Assembly (NCBI GenBank): GCA_030666985.1 | Contig: DAOUWT010000025.1 | Span: forward strand, 1 to 16,422 | Direction: 5' to 3' | Length of the DNA stretch: 16,422 nt | Origin: Chloroflexota bacterium | GTDB taxonomy: Bacteria; Chloroflexota; Anaerolineae; Anaerolineales; UBA11858 | Shown: positions 12,078-16,422 of the stretch, piece after piece | How positions within the stretch are numbered: the first letter of the stretch is position 1 | Layout: every line of letters starts with the position of its first letter | Notes under the pieces: model-generated | The model's database searches: none | Seen by the model: the letters and a program-made list of their open reading frames with translations, nothing else | Told to the model about the DNA's origin: nothing | Made by a program: the position numbers and the translations under genes

Positions 12078-13739
12078 ATGAATAACGACTTTTCGCAGTT
12101 TAATCTGCACCCCGAATTAGTACAAGCTGTAGCCGAGCGCGGCTACGAAACCCCCACCCCCATTCAATCTCAAATGATTCCCATCATGCTCACAGGGCAG
12201 GACGTTATTGGCCAGGCCCAAACGGGGACTGGAAAAACAGCCGCCTTTGCCTTGCCGTTGCTGCAAAACCTGGACCCGGATTGCAGCGGAGTCCAGGCCC
12301 TAATAGTGACTCCCACCAGGGAACTGGCAAACCAGGTCTCTAGTGCAATCTATGAATACGGAAAATTTCACAATGTGAGCGTCTTGCCCGTTTACGGAGG
12401 CTCTCCCTACGGACGGCAAATCAACCGTCTGAAAGAAGGTGTTCAGGTTGTGGTTGGCACCCCTGGACGGCTGCTTGACTTAATCCGCCGCAAGGCTCTC
12501 AAATTACATGGCGTGCGTGTTGTCATCTTAGATGAAGCCGACGAAATGCTCAGCATGGGATTCATCGAAGATATTGAAACTATTTTAGAGCAAACGCCCG
12601 AAACGCGCCAAACTGCACTTTTCTCAGCCACCATGTCGAAAAAAGTTCGCCGCCTGGCCGATAGGTATCTTACTAACCCTCATTCTGTCACCATCAAGCA
12701 AGAACAACTGACAGTCGCCAGCGTTGACCAACGTTATTATGTGGTAAACGGACGCGATAAAACAGCCGCCATCACGCGCCTTTTTGAAGTTGAAGATCTC
12801 ACCAGTGTATTGATATTCGCTAAAACCCGCGTCGGCAGTTATGACCTAGCCACCGAATTGGTTGAGCGCGGTTACTCGGCAGAAGCCCTTAATGGCGACC
12901 TCAGACAAGAGACGCGCGAAAGGATACTCAGACGTTTCCGCAATCACCAGGTCAAAATATTGGTAGCTACCGATGTTGCGGCCCGCGGCCTCGATATTGA
13001 TGATATTTCTCACGTCATTAATTACGATATCCCCTACGATGTCGAATCTTATGTTCACCGCATTGGACGAACTGGCCGAGCCGGGAAAGATGGCGTAGCA
13101 ATTTCTTTAATAACTTATAAAGAACGAGGGTGGTTAAAACGGATTGAGAATTTTACCAAGCAGCGCATGACCCAAGCCAAACTTCCGACAGAAAAAGAAA
13201 TCTTGAGCCATCGCGAAGACCTCTTAGTTGAGAAAGTCAATATGTGGCTGAAGCGCGGACGCTGCACCCAAGAGCAAAAGATTGTCTCGGGGCTGGTAGA
13301 GGCAGGGCACGATCCTGCTATGATTGCCGCCGTGGCCCTCAAAATAGCCCGCTCTGAAGAGAAACATCGCCCCATTGAAGCTCTGGGCGAAGTTAGAGCG
13401 CATAATTCTCGCAACGGGAAAAATGGTTCTCACCAGAGCCGACCCCAATCACGGGGCAGAAACGGGCAGCGTGCCAACCGCCGCAGCAAAACCTCTCACG
13501 AAGAAGGAATGGTACGCCTGACCCTCGGCGCGGGAAAAGCCAACAACATTCACCCCAGTGACGTAGTCGCCTCAATTGCCGGAAACGCTCACATCCCCGG
13601 CGGCTCCATTGGGAAAATTTTCATCAAAGACCGCTACACCTTTGTAGACGTGCCAGAAAAATACGTCCCCCAGGTGCTCAACAAAACTGGCACATATCGC
13701 ATCCGCAAGTCGTACCAAGTCACTGTTCAGCGAGCATAA
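12078..13739 (+). CDS. DEAD-box ATP-dependent RNA helicase, CsdA/DeaD type
   Basis: A 553-residue RNA helicase that unwinds short RNA duplexes, typically in ribosome assembly and cold adaptation. All core motifs are present: Q motif ETPTPIQ (24-30), Walker A AQTGTGKT (47-54), PTRELA (79-84), TPGR (128-131), DEAD (152-155), SAT (183-185), ARGLDI (302-307) and HRIGRTGR (327-334). Residues about 440-475 are a basic linker (SRPQSRGRNGQRANRRS), and 475-551 form a DbpA-type RNA-binding domain (GMVRLTLGAGKANNIHPSDVVASIAG...FVDVPEKYVPQVL), as in CsdA/DeaD. ATG at 12078 is chosen because AGGAG lies six bases before it; an upstream TTG frame falls inside a leader hairpin. The stop region is duplicated (CGAGCATAAT twice), and a strong terminator follows. 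The gene is monocistronic. Confidence 0.93.
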   Translation: MNNDFSQFNLHPELVQAVAERGYETPTPIQSQMIPIMLTGQDVIGQAQTGTGKTAAFALPLLQNLDPDCSGVQALIVTPTRELANQVSSAIYEYGKFHNVSVLPVYGGSPYGRQINRLKEGVQVVVGTPGRLLDLIRRKALKLHGVRVVILDEADEMLSMGFIEDIETILEQTPETRQTALFSATMSKKVRRLADRYLTNPHSVTIKQEQLTVASVDQRYYVVNGRDKTAAITRLFEVEDLTSVLIFAKTRVGSYDLATELVERGYSAEALNGDLRQETRERILRRFRNHQVKILVATDVAARGLDIDDISHVINYDIPYDVESYVHRIGRTGRAGKDGVAISLITYKERGWLKRIENFTKQRMTQAKLPTEKEILSHREDLLVEKVNMWLKRGRCTQEQKIVSGLVEAGHDPAMIAAVALKIARSEEKHRPIEALGEVRAHNSRNGKNGSHQSRPQSRGRNGQRANRRSKTSHEEGMVRLTLGAGKANNIHPSDVVASIAGNAHIPGGSIGKIFIKDRYTFVDVPEKYVPQVLNKTGTYRIRKSYQVTVQRA

Positions 13740-13764
13740 TCCAACGAGCATAATTTTCTAACAG

Positions 13765-13801
13765 AAAAGCGGACTTGCCCTTTGGCGAGTCCGCTTTTTT
13801 T
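13765..13801 (+). terminator. Intrinsic terminator of the helicase gene
   Basis: AAAAGCGGACTTGCC (13765-13779) pairs with GGCGAGTCCGCTTTT (13784-13798) through 15 positions with one G-U, with a CTTT loop and a run of T. It begins 25 nt after the stop codon. The A-run on the left arm would also give some termination on the minus strand. Confidence 0.88.
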
Positions 13802-13809
13802 ATACCTTT

Positions 13810-13935
13810 GGGGGAAGTGTCAACATTGCACCTCGCCCGAGGGTGGTACTTGCCGTGAGCGTTTTCCCTCGCTTTGGCGTTTGAGGCCCGGGGGCGGCGT
13901 CATCCGTTGCGGCAGCGTCATCCTAGCCCGGAACG
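13810..13935. repeat. GC-rich intergenic repeat, full copy 2
   Basis: Matches 2268-2396 from GGGGGA to CCCGGAACG with a few small gaps. CGAGGG (13837-13842) can pair with CCCTCG near 13867, and CCGGG...CCCGG bracket the 3' half, so the fold is broadly similar to copy 1 even where bases differ. Like copy 1 it lies just after a plus-strand gene and before a convergent minus-strand gene. Confidence 0.65.
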
Positions 13936-13945
13936 CACATCATCT

Positions 13946-14009
13946 TCCCTGGTGTGTTGCACTCTGTCCCTGGTGCGTTGCACTCCGCTTTTGAGTGCAT
14001 TGCACCTCG
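13946..14009. repeat. Three imperfect 21-bp tandem units
   Basis: TCCCTGGTGTGTTGCACTCTG (13946-13966) is followed by a unit differing at two positions (13967-13987) and a diverged third (13988-14009) that keeps GTGCATTGCACCTCG. It fills the space between the GC-rich repeat and the S10 peptidase stop. Confidence 0.7.
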
Positions 14010-14015
14010 CACCTC

Positions 14016-15509
14016 CTAACTCTCCATTGCTGTATTCATAAACCCCGCCAAATCCTCCTTGAGCTGCGCCAGCGACGGTTCGTGAACGTACATCATGTGC
14101 CCGGCTTCGTAGTAAGCCATAAAGATATTCTCCTGCAAACTGGAATCAAGCCCCAGGTGATTAAAAGTATACTCCGTAGCAAAATAAGGCGTAGCCAGGT
14201 CGTAATAGCCATTGGCCACAAAAACCTTGAGGAATTGGTTTTGCGTCATCGCACCCCGCAGCGTCTCGGCCACATTGACATACTGGTTTTTATATTTATC
14301 GTAATTCCAGTTTTCGTATAGGCTGGTCAGGATTTCGTAGGGCAGGTCATTCTCGAATTCCAAATCCCGGCGCACATAGTCGTTCAGAGTAGCTGTGTAT
14401 GGGCCTTGTATGGCGGCATAGCTGGGGTCAAACTCAGGGACTTCCCCGGCGGCGTCGCGGTCGAGGCCCGTAAAGCGAGTGTCCAGGCGGCCCACGGTGC
14501 GGCGCTCGTCCCGCAGCAACTCCTTCACGAAGCGGTAAATGTTGACCCGCAGATTGGTGCGTTCCACGTAATCCTCCGAAAGCCCTGTGTAGCGGGCCAA
14601 TTTCTTCACAATCTGCTGCCGTTCCTCGTCTGGGAGGGCGGCCCCTTTCATCAGCGCCAGGGTATATTCGTTCAGGGCGAAGTCTTCCACTTCATCGAGC
14701 GTTTTCTGCAAATTGGCTTGGAGGTCATCTGGCAGGCGTCCGTGGTACCAGGCCGTCGCCGTGTAGGTGGGCAGGAAGAGGGTGGGGGGGAGGTCGTTGC
14801 CGGGGGCAAAGTTTGCGCTCTGAAAGTTGAGGATGCTTGAGATGAGCATGATACCGTTCAGATACATTCCATGCCGCTCTTGCAAAAATCCTGAAAGTGC
14901 TGCGGAGCGGGTGGTGCCGTAGCTCTCGCCGATTAGGAACTTGGGCGATGTCCAGCGTTCGTAGCGGGTGGTATAAAGGCGGATGAACTCTCCTACCGAT
15001 TTTACATCCTCCTCGATGCCATGAAATTGTTTGGCTTCTTCCCCTGGGACGGGCCGGCTGTACCCCGTGCTTACCGGATCAATGAAAACCAGGTCAGTCT
15101 CGTCGAGGAGCGAAAACTCGTTGTTGACCAGTTGGTAGGGCGGGGGAAGTAAATCCCCGGCGTCTCCCATCTTCACGCGCCGCGGCCCCAGCACTCCCAG
15201 ATGCAGCCACACCGACGATGACCCCGGCCCACCGTTGAACGAAAACGTGATCGGGCGTTCGCCCGCTTCCTCAACGCCATCTTTCGTATAGGCAATGAAG
15301 AAGACTGAGGCCTTTGCTTTCTCGCCGCTTTCCTCATCTTCTTCCTTGAGAATCATTGTCCCGGCTGTGGCGGTGTAGGCTATTTCCTCCCCGTCAATGA
15401 CCACGGTGTGTTGCGTCTCCGAGATGATTTCCTCTGGCACTTGTTTAGCGGCTTCGCTTTCTGCGCCGTTCTTGGCTTCTTCGTTTTTGTCATTTTCTTT
15501 TTTGGACAT
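14016..15509 (-). CDS. S10 family serine carboxypeptidase-like protein
   Basis: A 497-residue alpha/beta-hydrolase of peptidase family S10, which removes C-terminal residues from peptides. The oxyanion region FNGGPGSSSVWLHLG starts at 91, the nucleophile is S196 in LIGESYGTTR, and the remaining triad members are an Asp near 437 in NGYYDLATPY and a His near 471 in AGHMMYVHE. Residue preference cannot be assigned. The first 30 residues are highly charged (many Lys, Glu, Asn) and there is no signal peptide, so unlike eukaryotic S10 enzymes this one appears cytoplasmic; such forms occur in several bacterial phyla. GGAGA is about six bases before the ATG. It is convergent with the helicase and probably monocistronic. 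Confidence 0.9.
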   Translation of the reverse strand: MSKKENDKNEEAKNGAESEAAKQVPEEIISETQHTVVIDGEEIAYTATAGTMILKEEDEESGEKAKASVFFIAYTKDGVEEAGERPITFSFNGGPGSSSVWLHLGVLGPRRVKMGDAGDLLPPPYQLVNNEFSLLDETDLVFIDPVSTGYSRPVPGEEAKQFHGIEEDVKSVGEFIRLYTTRYERWTSPKFLIGESYGTTRSAALSGFLQERHGMYLNGIMLISSILNFQSANFAPGNDLPPTLFLPTYTATAWYHGRLPDDLQANLQKTLDEVEDFALNEYTLALMKGAALPDEERQQIVKKLARYTGLSEDYVERTNLRVNIYRFVKELLRDERRTVGRLDTRFTGLDRDAAGEVPEFDPSYAAIQGPYTATLNDYVRRDLEFENDLPYEILTSLYENWNYDKYKNQYVNVAETLRGAMTQNQFLKVFVANGYYDLATPYFATEYTFNHLGLDSSLQENIFMAYYEAGHMMYVHEPSLAQLKEDLAGFMNTAMES

Positions 15510-15540
15510 GCTGGTCTCCTTTACGTAGGGGGATTGGGTA

Positions 15541-15576
15541 ATTAGGGATCAGGTAAACAGGGGAGCAGGGAGTAGG
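15541..15576 (+). repeat. Short octamer array upstream of the S10 gene
   Basis: GGGATCAG, GTAAACAG, GGGAGCAG and GGAGTAGG follow each other head to tail. They share the NNNANCAG pattern of the arrays at 5273-5363 and 5812-5914. The array lies in the 5' leader of the S10 peptidase. Confidence 0.5.
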
Positions 15577-15582
15577 TGATGT

Positions 15583-15676
15583 GTGTCGTTTCGACGAAGT
15601 TTGACACGGTTTTAGTCAAACGAGGAGAAATCTTATCTGCCGCTATTAAGATTCCTCGCTGCGCTTCGGAATGACA
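15583..15676. mobile_element. Inverted-repeat element related to the one in hepT
   Basis: The minus strand begins ATGTCATTCCGAAGCG..CGAGGAATCTT, matching the ATGTCATTCTGAGGGCG..CGAAGAATC arm of the 3476-3567 element. The other arm, GTGTCGTTTCGACGAAG..CGAGGAGAAATCTT, is its imperfect complement but is split by a 21-nt insert that is itself a hairpin (TTTGAC-ACGGTTTTA-GTCAAA, near 15600-15620). No coding capacity. Confidence 0.6.
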
Positions 15677-15728
15677 TCCTAATTCGCACTTCCTAACTCG
15701 CAACTCCTAACTCGTCTCTCGCACCTCG
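15677..15728. repeat. CCTAACTCGCA short-repeat tract
   Basis: Variants of CCTAACTCGCA/CTCCTAACTCG repeat about four times and end at the aldo/keto reductase stop. A similar bit (CACCTCGCACCTCCTAACTCTCC) occurs at 14002-14024 over the S10 stop. Simple degenerate tract with no coding potential. Confidence 0.45.
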
Positions 15729-16422
15729 CTACTCCTCATTCAATCGGGAGGCGTAGTTGAAAGACGTTTGCTCCTCGTTCCGATCCGTAGCTGGAGGCGG
15801 GGCGGGGGAGAGGGCAGAAACCTCGGCCCGAAGCTGGGGCGTTATCTCGATTTCCATCGCTCCCAGCGACCCCTCAAGCTGCTCCACGTTGCGGGCCCCG
15901 ATGATGGGCGCGGTGACGGCGGGGTGTGCGGCCACCCAGGCCACGGCCAAACTGACGGGGTTGTAGCCGCGTTCTTGAGCAAATGCGGTGAATCTCTCGG
16001 CGACGGTGTAAACCCAGTTATCCCCGTAGCGGGTTTGGTACATTTCGTTCTCGATGAGGCGTCCCGTCTTGGGCCTCCGGTTTGGGCCGTACTTGCCAGT
16101 CAGCAGACCTCCCCCCAGGGGACTGTAGGTCATCACGCCCAGGTTTTCTGCTTCCGCCAGGGGCAGGATTTCCACCTCGGCCTGTCGTTTGACGAGGTTG
16201 TACATGGGCTGCACGCAGACGAACGGCGACCACGCCTCACGGGCGGAAATCCCCAGCCCTTTGGCGATCTGCCAGGCGGCGAAGTTGCTGGCCGCCGGGT
16301 GGAGGATTTTCCCCTCCCGGACGAGATCGTCCAGGGCGCGGAGGGTCACCTCCAGGGGGGTGTTTTCGTCAAAACGGTGAATGAAGTAGAGGTCTATGTG
16401 GTCGGTGTTCAATCGTCGCAGG
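15729..16422 (-). CDS. Aldo/keto reductase, N-terminus outside window
   Basis: The last 231 or so residues of an NADPH-dependent aldo/keto reductase of the YajO/TAS-like group. The visible start is LRRLNTDHIDLYFIHRFD, whose His is the catalytic-tetrad His; the Asp, Tyr and Lys of the tetrad lie upstream of the window. Further family motifs are ALDDLVREGKILHPAASNF, QPMYNLVKRQAEVEILPLAE, GVMTYSPLGGGLLTGKY and, near the end, the NADP-binding APIIGARNVEQLEGSLGAM. The reading frame is open to the last base, so the 5' end is truncated by the window and not by mutation. The substrate is unknown. Confidence 0.92.
   Translation of the reverse strand, partial: LRRLNTDHIDLYFIHRFDENTPLEVTLRALDDLVREGKILHPAASNFAAWQIAKGLGISAREAWSPFVCVQPMYNLVKRQAEVEILPLAEAENLGVMTYSPLGGGLLTGKYGPNRRPKTGRLIENEMYQTRYGDNWVYTVAERFTAFAQERGYNPVSLAVAWVAAHPAVTAPIIGARNVEQLEGSLGAMEIEITPQLRAEVSALSPAPPPATDRNEEQTSFNYASRLNEE

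Overview
The window looks like a chromosomal stretch from an uncultivated Chloroflexota-like bacterium (Anaerolineae or a relative). This assignment is inference from gene types: a PspA homologue beside extracytoplasmic substrate-binding proteins fused to VWA and OmpA-like domains, a cytoplasmic-type S10 peptidase, a tandem-GNAT acetyltransferase, and unusually repeat-rich intergenic DNA. No rRNA, tRNA or taxonomic marker is present, so the phylum is tentative.

Layout. 155-1174 (+) is a two-domain GNAT acetyltransferase. 1412-2251 (+) is a TauE/SafE-type anion exporter that is AT-richer than its neighbours and is bracketed by two short related direct repeats. 2470-9329 is one long minus-strand block. 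Read in transcription order it holds an OmpA-like protein with a substrate-binding domain, a substrate-binding/VWA protein, a four-helix-bundle (23S rRNA intervening-sequence type) protein, PspA, an mntA-hepT toxin-antitoxin pair, and a two-TM coiled-coil protein. The OmpA, VWA, PspA and coiled-coil genes plausibly form an envelope-stress or membrane-remodelling module. The four-helix-bundle and mntA-hepT genes look like later insertions, and hepT is itself broken by a roughly 90-bp inverted-repeat element. 9448-10893 (-) is a PLP fold-III decarboxylase of arginine-decarboxylase type whose stop codon lies inside an inverted repeat. 11150-11710 (+) is a DUF4160-DUF2442 gene pair. 12078-13739 (+) is a DEAD-box RNA helicase with a DbpA-type RNA-binding tail; its 367-nt upstream region holds a promoter, several hairpins and an internal intrinsic terminator. 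14016-15509 (-) is an S10 peptidase, and 15729-16422 (-) is an aldo/keto reductase cut by the window edge.

Intergenic DNA carries at least five repeat families: (i) a GC-rich element of about 130 nt between convergent genes (2268-2396, 13810-13935) with a half copy at 1187-1214; (ii) octamer arrays built on NNNANCAG (5273-5363, 5812-5914, 15541-15576); (iii) ACGTGAA-type arrays (5144-5222, 7614-7712); (iv) ATGTCATTC-ended inverted-repeat elements with nested hairpins (3476-3567, 15583-15676); (v) a GCGGATGA-type inverted repeat (9363-9459, remnant near 10966-10989).

The items most worth following up are the PspA/SBP-VWA/SBP-OmpA module, the precisely reconstructable insertion in hepT, the structured leader or small RNA before the helicase, and the convergent-gene repeat family.
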